NCBI RefSeq assembly: GCF_964204645.1
Contig: NC_134032.1
Location: 16,430,775-16,494,774, forward strand
Origin: Tubulanus polymorphus
Taxonomy: Eukaryota; Nemertea; Palaeonemertea; Tubulaniformes; Tubulanidae
DNA: 64,000 nucleotides
Direction of reading: 5' to 3'
The notes below the pieces were generated by a model. The model saw nothing but the letters and a program-made list of their open reading frames with translations. It was not told the DNA's origin and did not search any database. Shown here one piece after another: positions 10,401 through 22,200 of this stretch. The position numbers and the translations under genes were made by a program. The stretch's first letter is position 1; each line of letters opens with the position of its first letter.

Positions 10401-13400
10401 ACAACAGTAACCGATGATTTCAGACACATCCGGCTAGCCGCGTGTTAATACTCTACTGATACCACTGACAACAGTAACCGGTGATTTCAGACACATCCGG
10501 CTAGCCGCGTGTTAATACTCTACTGATACCGGTGACAACAGTAACCGGTGATTTCAGACACATCCGGCTAGCCGCGTGTTAATACTCTACTGATACCGGT
10601 GACAACAGTAACCGGTGATTTCAAACACATCCGGCTAGCCGCCTGTTAATACTCTACTGATACCGGTGACAACAGTAACCGGTGATTACAGACACATCCG
10701 GCTAGCCGCGTGTTAATACTCTACTGATACCGGTGACAACAGTAACCGGTGATTTCAGACACATCCGGCTAGCCGCGTGTTAATACTCTACTGATACCGG
10801 TGACAACAGTAACCGGTGATTTCAGACACATCCGGCTAGCCGCGTGTTAATACTCTACTGATACCGGTGACAACAGTAACCGGTGATTTCAGACACATCC
10901 GGCTAGCCGCGTGTTAATACTCTACTGATACCGGTGACAACAGTAACCGGTGATTTCAGACACATCCGGCTAGCCGCGTGTTAATACTCTACTGATACCG
11001 GTGACAACAGTAACCGGTGATTTCAGACACATCCGGCTAGCCGCGTGTTAATACTCTACTGATACCACTGACAACAGTAACCGGTGATTTCAGACACATC
11101 CGGCTAGCCGCGTGTTAATACTCTACTGATACCGGTGACAACAGTAACCGGTGATTTCAGACACATCCGGCTAGCCGCGTGTTAATACTCTACTGATACC
11201 ACTGACAACAGTAACCGGTGATTTCAGACACATCCGGCTAGCCGCGTGTTAATACTCTACTGATACCGGTGACAACAGTAACCGATGATTTCAGACACAT
11301 CCGGCTAGCCGCGTGTTAATACTCTACTGATACCGGTGACAACAGTAACCGGTGATTTCAGACACATCCGGCTAGCCGCGTGTTAATACTCTACTGATAC
11401 CGGTGACAACAGTAACCGGTGATTTCAGACACATCCGGCTAGCCGCGTGTTAATACTCTACTGATACCGGTGACAACAGTAACCGGTGATTTCAGACACA
11501 TCCGGCTAGCCGTGTGTTAATACTCTACTGATACCGCTGACAACAGTAACCGGTGATTTCAGACACATCCGGCTAGCCGCGTGTTAATACTCTACTGATA
11601 CCGGTGACAACAGTAACCGGTGATTTCAGACACATCCGGCTAGCCGCGTGTTAATACTCTACTGATACCGGTGACAACAGTAACCGGTGATTTCAGACAC
11701 ATCCGGCTAGCCGCGTGTTAATACTCTACTGATACCGGTGACAACAGTAACCGGTGATTTCAGACACATCCGGCTAGCCGCCTGTTAATACTCTACTGAT
11801 ACCGGTGACAACAGTAACCGGTGATTACAGACACATCCGGCTAGCCGCGTGTTAATACTCTACTGATACCGGTGACAACAGTAACCGGTGATTACAGACA
11901 CATCCGGCTAGCCGCGTGTTAATACTCTACTGATACCGGTGACAACAGTAACCGGTGATTTCAGACACATCCGGCTAGCCGCGTGTTAATACTCTACTGA
12001 TACCGGTGACAACAGTAACCGGTGATTACAGACACATCCGGCTAGCCGCGTGTTAATACTCTACTGATACCGGTGACAACAGTAACCGGTGATTTCAGAC
12101 ACATCCGGCTAGCCGCGTGTTAATACTCTACTGATACCGGTGACAACAGTAACCGGTGATTTCAGACACATCCGGCTAGCCGCGTGTTAATACTCTACTG
12201 ATACCGGTGACAACAGTAACCGGTGATTTCAGACACATCCGGCTAGCCGCGTGTTAATACTCTACTGATACCGGTGACAACAGTAACCGGTGATTTCAGA
12301 CACATCCGGCTAGCCGCGTGTTAATACTCTACTGATACCGGTGACAACAGTAACCGGTGATTTCAGACACATCCGGCTAGCCGCGTGTTAATACTCTACT
12401 GATACCGGTGACAACAGTAACCGGTGATTACAGACACATCCGGCTAGCCGCGTGTTAATACTGATACCGGTTAATTATTATTATTTTAGGAGCAGTTTGT
12501 TCAAGCTCGTAACATGGCTGGTATCGGACGAGGCATTAAACCACCAGGTTTGTATTCTCCCTAACCCTCCTCTGATCACCTCCCCTGATCACCTCCCTCC
12601 CCTGATCACCTCCCTCCCCTGATCACCTCCCTCCCCTGATCACCTCCCTGCTCCCTCTAATCCTCCCCTGATCACCTCCCTCCCCTGATCACCTCCCTGC
12701 TCCCTCTAACCCTCCTCTGATCACCTCCCTCCCCTGATCACCTCCCTCCTCTGATCACCTCCCTCCCCTGATCACCTCCCTCCCCTGATCACTGTCTTCT
12801 CATTTCTCCTCTTGTATTTATATCTCCTTATTTAAAGTGTTCTCTTTATTTCGTTGAAGCACAAAAATCTCGACTAGTGGCAAATTTTAACCTGAATAAT
12901 TCTGGAGCAGCAGCAGGAGGAGCAGCAGGAGGAGGAGCAGCAGCAGGAGGAGGAGGAGGAGGAGGAGGATCGACTCACAGATTACTCACTCCAGCTTCAT
13001 TCTCAATGTCAGGATTGAATAATTCGGGGATGATTAGTTTTGGTCGTGGAATCGGTCGGGGAATCCCGTTGTCTGGTCGGGGAATCCCCTCGTCTGGTGT
13101 CTCAGCTGCTCAACGTTAGTTACTCTAGTTTCATATTTCAATTGTATTTTACTCCGTAAATTGTTATCATAAATCAATTCTTAACTTGTCATCGATTACA
13201 GGTCAGCAGCCGAGTGTAATCATTCAGCCCCAGTCCGGTGAAACTGGTCTACAGCCCCAGCCCGGTGAAACTGGTCAACAGCCCCAGCCCAGTGGGGTAA
13301 TCCAGTCCGATGAACAGATGTACACAGACAGTGATAGAGGCAGCAATAACGAGGTGAGTTACAAATAACAAAACTATAACCTCTCATTAAACTCTACAGT

Positions 13401-14289
13401 GACCTCTCATTAAACTCTACAGTGACCTCTCATTAAACTCTACAGTGACCTCTCATTAAACTCTACAGTGACCTCTCATTAAACTCTACAGTGACCTCTC
13501 ATTAAACTCTACAGTGACCTCTCATTAAACTCTACAGTGACCTCTCATTAAACTCTACAGTGACCTCTCATTAAACTCTACAGTGACCTCTCATTAAACT
13601 CTACAGTGACCTCTCATTAAACTCTACAGTGACCTCTCATTAAACTCTACAGTGACCTCTCATTAAACTCTACAGTGACCTCTCATTAAACTCTACAGTG
13701 ACCTCTCATTAAACTCTACAGTGACCTCTCATTAAACTCTACAGTGACCTCTCATTAAACTCTACAGTGACCTCTGATTAAACTCTACAGTGACCTCTCA
13801 TTAAACTCTACAGTGACCTCTCATTAAACTCTACAGTGACCTCTCATTAAACTCTACAGTGACCTCTCATTAAACTCTACAGTAACCTCTCATTAAACTC
13901 TACAGTAACCTCTCATTAAACTCTACAGTAACCTCTCATTAAACTCTACAGTGACCTCTCATTAAACTCTACAGTGACCTCTTATTAAACTCTACAGTGA
14001 CCTCTCATTAAACTCTACAGTGACCTCATTAAACTCGTTATTGACTTTTAAACTGACTAAACGTTTTTGACTGATAAAGATGTTTTGATATTTAATGCAG
14101 AGTTCGTCATCCGATGATTTGAATCGTGAAATCAAGAAGATAAATAAGAAACTGAGATCAATAGAGAAATTAGAGGAGAAAGTTGAGAGGGGCGAAATGT
14201 TAAACTCTGAGGAGTTACTCAAACTCGAAAGTCGAACCGATTACGAATCACGTCTTGAAGAGTTGAACATGAAACTAACGGAGTCTTAA
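7465..14289 (+). CDS. GTSF1-like double CHHC zinc-finger protein with glycine/GRG region and C-terminal helix
   Basis: Predicted 418-residue protein of the gametocyte-specific factor 1 / asterix family, cofactors of PIWI-piRNA silencing. A 5' UTR exon ends at 7342. Coding exons are 7465-7575, 7660-8032, 8285-8403, 12490-12547, 12860-13114, 13202-13353 and 14101-14289, with all phases consistent. Residues 15-35 (CPYDSVHMVRAKRFPYHLMK then C) and about 47-67 (CPFNARHEFPVPERRYHIAN then C) are two CHHC fingers with canonical spacing. An acidic tryptophan-containing segment follows (DWVPPEATEDWETEA), as in GTSF1 tails. The protein then continues beyond the usual ~170-residue length with GRGIKPP, poly-Gly/Ala, GRGIGRG, QPQPGETG repeats, and a charged helix (NREIKKINKKLRSIEKLEEK) resembling the PYM/eIF2A C-terminal helix. 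AATAAA lies at 14712. Family assignment is firm; the piRNA role is inferred. Confidence 0.88.
8033..8210 (+). repeat. 35-36 bp minisatellite starting at a splice donor
   Basis: Five copies of a unit beginning gtgaggggg and containing tttcacagg, starting exactly at the donor of exon 7660-8032. Each copy therefore repeats a GTGAGG donor-like start, and most also have a TTTCACAG acceptor-like string. The frame stays open to about 8227. Confidence 0.85.
8451..12475 (+). repeat. 67-bp satellite array, about 60 copies
   Basis: Head-to-tail array of a 67-bp unit running ctgataccggtgacaacagt, aaccggtgatttcagacaca, tccggctagccgcgtgttaa, tactcta. It occupies nearly all of the 4.1-kb intron between exons 8285-8403 and 12490-12547. 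Copies are almost identical, with recurring variants (taccactgac for taccggtgac, gattacag for gatttcag, accgatgat for accggtgat). The unit contains the palindrome cggctagccg and two accggt boxes. One early copy lacks the ctcta end. No open reading frame crosses it. Confidence 0.97.
12560..12790. repeat. Short minisatellite, ctgatcacctcccctc type
   Basis: About 13 irregular copies of a roughly 17-bp pyrimidine-rich unit containing the palindrome tgatca. It fills most of the intron between 12547 and 12860. Confidence 0.88.
13377..14035 (+). repeat. 23-bp minisatellite, about 28 copies
   Basis: Unit acctctcattaaactctaca plus gtg, in the last intron of the GTSF1-like gene. The inverse of the same array stands at 3735-4062 with about half as many copies. 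Variation is confined to a few bases (gtaacc, ctgatt). Confidence 0.95.
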
Positions 14290-16033
14290 AATACATAGTA
14301 GTATCATAACACAGCCTGCAGTTCATTGAAACCCTACTCTACTCCAAATACAGGGATAACAGGGCGGAGAGGGTTTAATGAACTGTTAGGTTAGAGTAAT
14401 AGTAGTAGGATATCCAAGTACGCAGTGTTTATTGGCTGTGTTTACTAATTCGAGACCCGCGGGGAATGCAGGCGCTTATATGTTCCCCCGAGGGAGGGAA
14501 GCCTCATGGCCCCCGCTAGGGGAGATGTCTCATGATTCCCCTTATTTATGGCGGAAAAGTCTTGTGTGTGTTCAGTTTTTAAAGCTTTTTATTAAAAACG
14601 AAACATTTTGCATTATTTCTTTTAAATTGATTTTATTTTACATGTAAATTTACTAAGATTACTGGATGTATGAATCATATATAAACTATTTGTAAATATG
14701 ATCAAGACACAAATAAAATAAATAATCGCTTTCAATTCTTCTTGTATTTCTTTAAATAAGTTGTTTTATCTATAAAGGCTATTTTTATTTGCTGGTATTT
14801 TAGACGTGGTTTACGGTAGCGAGTCTATGAAGTGCTTCTTTTTATTTGCGGTTCGTCTGAACAAATCTTCGCATCATTTTTGAAATAGATTAGATAAGGA
14901 CGAAGGACTTGACGGTTCTAGGCGATTAGTTCCTAGTGCGGTGCGATTCAAGAATAGGGGACTATAGCAATATATATGTAGTGATGGTAATCAATTAAGT
15001 AATAATATTAGTAATTGATAATAATGATAGTAATGTATATAGTAATTAATGATGATTAGGGAACTAAACCTAATCCTAACCACTAGTCCCCTATTCTTGA
15101 ATCTTACCCCTAGTGCATCAGTAAAATGAGCAAAATTTATTGGTCCCGTTTAACCTTAGAAAAGTGTTAGTAGAATATTGATTAATTCAGGTTCGGGAAT
15201 TAAATTTAATTTGCTGTAGATTCTTCCTGCGGCATGTGAGTCTGCCGCTTTTCCGGATGCTAGTAATCTACATTCGCTGAACAAAGAGTTCTATTAAAAA
15301 TTACTTGAAAATCGATTAAAAACGTTGATTTCCCCTAAAATAATGATCCTTAGTTGATTGAATAATGCATTCTAAACTTAGTATTGAATAATGAATGGAG
15401 TTTGACTATCTGTATTCCTCGCATGCCACAGTAAAATATCGAGGCTTCGTAAATGCTCAACCGTTCAGTGCTGCCTCTATGAATAACGATAGCGGAATTT
15501 TGGTGAACTAGGGTAGCGCATATTTACACCGGCGCCGGAATATGAATTTCCGCACACCCCTGTAGCGCCTAATTCTATTAATCTATGATTGTATGAATCC
15601 GTCCAAAATCTCAAATAATCTTTTCATATTTCTAATTAACGGTATTACAGGGCTCCAACCACAGGTTTAGTCGCGGCAGTCTGGAAATGCCAGGGGAATA
15701 TTTGCGGCCATTTTTCAAAGCCATGGAACTTTGTTTTTCTCTCCGTGGCTGCAAAGTCAGCAAATGTTCACAAAATGAAATGTTCCTACAATAAAGGGAG
15801 TAGATTGGGTTAGCAGCTGTTACAGACCCAGTGCATCCTACCGCTGAAATCTGGATTCCTCAGTGAAAACAACAAGCTAAATATTATTCCATAAATTATT
15901 TCATTTCATAACTGATTATATATTTATGTAACAAGTAAATCAAATTCCTGATCAAGTTTAAAAATGGGAGAGTCAACTAGTGACTCCCAGCTGAGCGTAA
16001 TTCAAGTATGAAGGAGTCAATTAATGACCGAGT
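14290..16033. other. Intergenic, no gene seen
   Basis: 3' UTR and polyadenylation signal of the GTSF1-like gene, then about 1.3 kb without a supported gene. It contains an inverted-repeat pair at 14944-15105 and, near 15461, a diverged stretch (ccgttcagtgctgcctctat) resembling the arm of the element at 44975-45149. Confidence 0.6.
14944..15105. repeat. Inverted-repeat pair, possible MITE remnant
   Basis: gattcaagaataggggact near 14947 and its exact reverse complement agtcccctattcttgaatc near 15086, 19 bp each. The spacer of about 120 bp is AT-rich and contains taat/gtaat repeats. Similarity outside the 19-bp core is weak. Confidence 0.6.
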
Positions 16034-17902
16034 TTAACTTTCGACTGGTGGAGGCAGAATATGCATTTTCAGTTCAAGGTCATTGTAGTATTGTTGTATT
16101 TCTTGTTTCTGTTGTGTAAACCATGAATCGACCCGGGAACTCTTCTGACACATTTCACCGATAAAACTCGCCCATTCCTCAGAGCGAGTTTTTCTCTCAG
16201 CCTCCAATAAATCAATCTATAAAAAACACAACAAATATCAGTAAAAATAGATCCAAAAAATAGATACATCTCAATACAAATACATAGTAAAACACCCCCA
16301 ATATACCGACATACTCTCTATACCGCCATACTCTCTATACCGCCATACTCTCTGTACCGGCATACTCTCTATACCGCCATACTCTCTATACCGCCATACT
16401 CTCTATACCTCCATACTCTCTATACCTCCATATTCTCTATACCGCCATACCGCCATACTCTCTATACCGCCATACTCTCTATACCGCCATACTCTCTATA
16501 CTGGCATACTCTCTATACCGCCATACTCTCTATACTGGCATACTCTCTATACCGCCATACTCTCTATACCGCCATACTCTCTATACCGCCATACTCTCTA
16601 TACCACCATACTCTCTATACCGCCATACCCTCTATACCTCCATACTCTCTATACCGCCATACTCTCTATACTGGCATACTCTCTATACCGCCATACTCTC
16701 TATACCGCCATACTCTCTATACTGGCATACTCTCTATACCGCCATACTCTCTATACTGGCATACTCTCTATACCGCCATACTCTCTATACCGCCATACTC
16801 TCTATACTGGCATACTCTCTACACCACCATACTCTCTATACCGCCATACTCTCTATACCGCCATACTCTCTATACTGGCATACTCTCTATACCACCATAC
16901 TCTCTATACCGCCATACTCTCTATACTGGCATACTCTCTATACCTCCATACCCTCTATACCGCCATACCCTCCATACCGACATACTGTCTATACTGGCAT
17001 ACTCTCTATACCGCCATACTCTCTATACCGCCATACTCTCTATACCGCCACACTCTCTATACCGCCATACTCTCTATACCGACATACTCTCTATACCGGC
17101 ATACTCTCTATACCGCCATACTCTCTATACCGACATACTCTCTATACCACCAGATACCAAATTTCATCTATATATCGCTAATAGTCATCTTCGAGAGAAA
17201 TAAATGAAAATGATCTTGTTTTAACTGCAGAAATGAATCCTGCCCCAGGCACATGTTCAACCTCTGAGGATCTGTCACAATATTTACCGGTTTCTGATCT
17301 TGCTCTTTATCTGCGACTTTATTAATCATTTTACTGCAAGTCTCACCTGAAAATAAAATCACACACAGTTTGTTTGTTTTACGTCGTTTTGATTTTAGAT
17401 TCCTGAAACTGAACCCTATTGGAGTATTTATTCAACCCGATGTTGCTTGCCGCACACTGTAGCAGCCAACAGGACTCAAACCTGCTTGTAGTGTCACTTG
17501 GCAACAGCATCATGCGTTATTCCACTGACTGAGCTACCGTTAGACAGCCCTCCCAGGATCATCCATCCTAGAGCCAGTTTACCTCCCATCCCAGATATCG
17601 TCTAACCCCCACGACCAGTTCACTCACTTGTTGAAATGATTCCACTCAGTAATGTTTTCATCGTCGCCATCGTTTCATCCAATGATTTGTGTTTTAGTTG
17701 ATCGATGTGTTCTCCTATAATCTGCGTCCTCTTGAGTTCTCGATCTTTACGTTTTTCCTGTTTCAAATTGAAGATAAATTATAGATACCTCATTACGGAC
17801 ATCCTCCTCAGGATTCCCCAACACGGATGTTCCGGATAACTTTCACTTTACCTCAAATTCTTTGACGAAAAATGATATTTCTGCTTGTATAACGGCATGA
17901 TG
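16034..17902 (-). CDS. Coiled-coil protein, unrecognised; 5' end not resolved
   Basis: Four minus-strand exons join in phase: 17902-17852 (HHAVIQAEISFFVKEFE), 17757-17628 (EKRKDRELKRTQIIGEHIDQ and following), 17346-17288 (ETCSKMINKVADKEQDQKP) and 16216-16034 (IDLLEAERKTRSEEWASFIG ... LPPPVES, stop). The visible 140 residues are charged, helical and coiled-coil-like, with no motif I recognise. An alternative 3' end is possible: if the donor at 17287 is not used, the frame runs on through NIVTDPQRLNMCLGQDSFLQ to a stop at 17168. The start codon and first exon(s) are not found. They should lie between 17903 and about 19000, where this gene and USPL1 diverge, so a shared bidirectional promoter is possible. 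A 17-bp minisatellite fills the last intron. Confidence 0.6.
16296..17155. repeat. 17-bp minisatellite, about 50 copies
   Basis: Unit ccatactctctataccg with variants (tactgg, tacctc). It lies between the two 3'-most exons of the coiled-coil gene. Confidence 0.95.
17435..17545 (-). mobile_element. tRNA-like SINE fragment
   Basis: On the minus strand: ctaacggtagctcagtcagt (A box-like), a spacer, then caggtttgagtcctgttgg (B box-like). This head differs from that of the SINE at 45405. Intronic; no cloverleaf good enough to call a functional tRNA. Confidence 0.55.
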
Positions 17903-19252
17903 CTGAAACAGCCGACCGTGAACCTCTCCAATATCTACAATAACAATATGTTTAACCACCGTCACGTGGGCCTAACTCTGCCCTGCCTAGTTAGTTACCT
18001 AATCGTTGGTGGTAAGCTTTTTATAATTGGATGGGCTTATACCAACGTGGTTGTGGTTTGTGAAAATATCCGATTGTGAAACTAAACCACAGACAGGTTA
18101 CTGACTATGCCCTGCCCACGGGCACGGCTTGTAGGCTACATACTGTGTATAAACGTTGCTAATCTAGGTGTCGCATATAAAACACATTTTAGCTGGATTA
18201 CACTGTGAGTGTGACTAGGGCTAGGCTGGGACTCTGCTCTGGATTGGATGGGAGCCAGGAATCAGGACAGGTTCGCGGTCTCAGGACCGAGTCACTTGTG
18301 GCTTTGACAACATTACTGAAGTGTTGACATAGATTATATAAACTGAATACATCATAAATATGACGTATTGAATCCGTTAAAACTGTTTAAACAACTGTGA
18401 AATACCTTTTATGATTAGTTCAGTTGTCATCTTAACCAACTAGCAATCAATCATTGAATTGCATTGACATCTCTGGGCGCCGGCGGAGGTCTCCGGATCT
18501 TATCATCGACGAAATAGCGAAGCATTAGATTATTCATCAAAAACTGATAAAAATTATTTGAGAAATATTTTTTTAATCAATCTTGTGGTAAAATAAAATT
18601 AAGTGTAAATATATACATGATGTGGTCAGTGTTTACAAAGATTTCCTAGCAAAACCTTTTCGACGTTTCGTTAAGCCTGGGCCAAAGTGTGCGAGTTTGT
18701 ATTTTGATAAACGGCTGGAGTGGTGCGAGAGCGTTGTGAGATGTTAGTCAGGTTGCCTGATTAGGGTTAGGGTTAGCTGCTGCTAGGGTTAGGGTTACTC
18801 GTAACGCACGGTACCGCCAGTGTTTAAGAACCGGCAGTAAATATGGCCGCCTCCGTGAAATAGAAACGTGTGTTTAGAATAAACCAGTTTAAAACGTGAT
18901 TTAAAGCGATTAGAATCCGTTAAGTTAACATTTATTTTTAGATCTACTTGTTTTTGATCCGATGATTCTAATATATTCACGCGTCATTTTTATAAACCGC
19001 TGTTTTATCGGTTTTTCCGTTGATGGTGTATAGATGGCGCTAGTAGTCTCAATGCGTTCTCAGTTCGTTTTGTCTCTATAAATATCAAGTGTTAATCGTT
19101 TTCTAAACGTATTCTTGTAATCGTTGCGTTTCACTGATGTTGCAGTATGTTTGAACAGCTTGGTTCAGACCGTGTGAGGAGTATTTAATCGACTACTGGC
19201 TTTGGAAGAACCGAGATCACTGACTGATTCTACTACTGACTGGAGCTGGAAG
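17903..19252. other. Divergent intergenic / 5' region
   Basis: Between the minus-strand coiled-coil gene and USPL1. No exon can be placed with confidence. It holds TTAGGG-like runs (ttagggttagggtta near 18763 and 18784) and an aatatggccgcc string near 18839, which is compatible with a promoter region. A minus-strand frame at 18795-18980 has no supporting splice site. Confidence 0.5.
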
Positions 19253-22200
19253 ATGGAGTCATGTGAATTGTGTCGTCGTAAAGGCATCTCTTCAAAACTC
19301 GAATATTTTCAACTCAATTTCGATGAAGCTCTAAAGTCTTGTCAAAATCCTGATGTAAGTATACAGTGCCCTCTGCTGGTTTTAAACCACATTACACCGG
19401 GTCTCCTAATTTTAAACAGATGGTTTATACAGCGCCCTCTGTTGATTGTATTTTATACAGCGCCCTCTGTTGATTGTATTTTTCAGTGTTGTTTTCCGAT
19501 TGGTCTCGGATTATTATCAGAATTCATCGTCAAACATAAAGTGCATGAAGTATCATCGTCGCCATGCCGACCAATTGTAACAATGAGCGGTGTAGATAAC
19601 GAGTCACTTGCCACAGTCTCCTCTGATCGTCGTCACTTTACAACAAACGTCATTAAACAATCAAAACACCAACAGAAATTACTGAAAAATAGACGGTTAC
19701 CGTTATCACGGGAACAGAACACTGATGTATCATCACCACGGATACCGTTACCGCAGCAACCATTACCCCAGCAACATAGCACTGATGTATCATCACCACG
19801 GATACCGTTACCACGGGAACATAGCACCGATGTATCATCACCGAGGATACCGTTACCACAGATTCTTGAAAATATACGATTAGGACATAATATACAATGG
19901 GTGAATAGTGACGCCCTCTGTTGGCTGGATGTGACACTATGTTTATTAGTTCATTGTCACTCATTGCGTCGATATTTGAACCGTTTAAACACTGATCGCC
20001 ATGACAACTGTGATCACATTTCAATAATGAGAATCATGTGTATAGTTTATGATCAGGCGTTGATTTTATTGAGAACCGGACGATCGGTAAATTATCCGAG
20101 TTTAAAATGTATGCTCGGTACCGGAGGAGGGAACGGTCTGTTTACCGGTGGAACTCATATCACTTCAGCTGAAGTTTTAGACAGTGTCGATTATTTGTGT
20201 ATGAAAGGTGTTACGCCACCTATTGCCAGAGCATTGAAACTATTATTCTCATTCAGTTCACCGTCGAATGAACCAGTAACAGCTGCAGCAGCAGCAAGTA
20301 TGGTACCATCTACAGCAGCAGCAGCGAGTACGGTACCAGGTACAGCAGCAGCAGCAGCAGCTACCTCATCATCCGCTGCTACTTGTCGTCAAACATCTAG
20401 AATCGATCAGCTGAAAATGAAATATCCCGATATTTCTAGTGAGGGATTTGTGAGGAGTTTCGAGTTAATAAATGAACTACGCGAGTGTCTATTCTTACAC
20501 CTAAAACCTCGTTTAAACTGTAATCGCGGAGAGAATGACAGCGCAATGATCGCTTTAATGATGTTACTTCATGAAAACGGTGAAATTAGACAACATTTTA
20601 ACATGGATTTTACGTGGAGGCTTCAGTGTGATATCTGTGGTGATATTAAACTAGATCGGTAAGTGTTACTGTCCAGGGGCTGCAGTGTTACTGTCCAGGG
20701 GCTGCAGTTGCTCAAAAGTTGGTTAAGATAACTGGCGGATAAATATACCATAATAACAATGCAATTGTCAATTGTCACTATGTCAACTATCCACTGGTTA
20801 TCTCTAACCAATTTTTGAGCAACCGGTCCCAGTTCCCAAACAGATTCAAAACTACATCAGTGTATTACATGCTTTACTTTAAAACGGCTCAAATTGATTT
20901 TCATTGAATATCTGACAGGAATCGAGCTATGGTTCTAATTGTAGTTGTTGTATATTTACAGGAATGAGAAGCCATTAATCAGTTTCGCGAATACACCCGA
21001 TCTATTTACAATGGATTCACCATATTTCGTAAGACCGTGTTATAGTTGTAATTCTCTTCAACAGAAAAGATTCCTCATTATGAATCGGTGAGTGTAGTAT
21101 GTTTTAAACTGTTAAGCCTAGCGCACATCGACGCTGCGATCGGAGACAACTAGTTGCTACCGAACGATTACCCCGCGCACATCGAAATCTAGTTACAACC
21201 GGTCAGTTGCAGCAACTGCATGGCGCATGTCGATCGTCGAAATCCAGAGCGCGCACATCGACGGATATGACTGCGATTGAGTACAACCAGTTGCTCAAAA
21301 GTAGAACACGGGCAACTGGCTGGAACTGGAGATAGATCGACGCTTACCAATCGTAAGCTCGCTCACATCGACACATTCAAGCAACTGATCGTATCCAGCC
21401 AGTTGCTCTCATGCACCGAAAACTGCCTTGCAACTAGTTGTCTCCAATCGCACTGTCGATGTGCGCTAGGCTTTAGGTTCCTAACTGTGTGTGGGGGGGG
21501 GGTCGCTGTAAGCCGATGGAAACTGGATACATTCGACCATGACTTAAACCATGTAATGTCGATTCATCTGCTGCAGATTCAGTCAAGGAATTAAGTCTTA
21601 CAGATTCAGTATTAACAAAAATAAATCAGGGAATTTGTATGAATAGGTGTAAAGTAGTGGTCACTGTTATTTATTTTGCTGCTCTGTTTCAGATTGTCCG
21701 GATGTCTAGTATTACACTTCATGCAAGGTTTACCGCCTCACGCAGATTTAAATAGTTATGATTTCATTCACGAGGGGAGCCACTGGTATCGTGTTATCGG
21801 GGTCGTTCAGTACAAGAGAAATCCGGATCATTTTATAGCATGGATCAAAAACACGTGCAGTAAGTATCACGCGTTGATACTCCTTTCATTCTTGATACCG
21901 TTCAGATACTTCATATATTTGATTTCTCATTTTCTAATTTCAGATAATTTATGGATGGAATGCGATGGTTTAAAATTCCCAGTTTGTGATTACGATCAAA
22001 CCGTGCCAAATATAGAACCATCAGAAATACACCTCGTAATGTGGGAGAGAACTGACCAGCCAACAACATCGACCTGTAACCAGCCAACATCATCGACCTG
22101 TAACCAGCCAACATCATCGACCTGTAACCAGCCAACAACATCGACCTGTAACCAGTCAACATCATCGACTTGTAACCGGCCTACGATCACGTCGACCTGT

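Noticed and set aside
8451-12475. Regular repeats resembling a CRISPR array
   Set aside because: Units are contiguous 67-bp copies without unique spacers, inside a eukaryotic intron and without cas genes. It is satellite DNA.
17435-17545. Candidate functional tRNA gene (minus strand)
   Set aside because: A and B boxes are present, but I cannot fold proper acceptor and anticodon stems. It lies in an intron, so a SINE fragment is the better explanation.
18795-18980. 61-codon minus-strand frame in the divergent region
   Set aside because: Considered as the missing first exon of the coiled-coil gene, but it has no donor that gives phase 0 with exon 17902.
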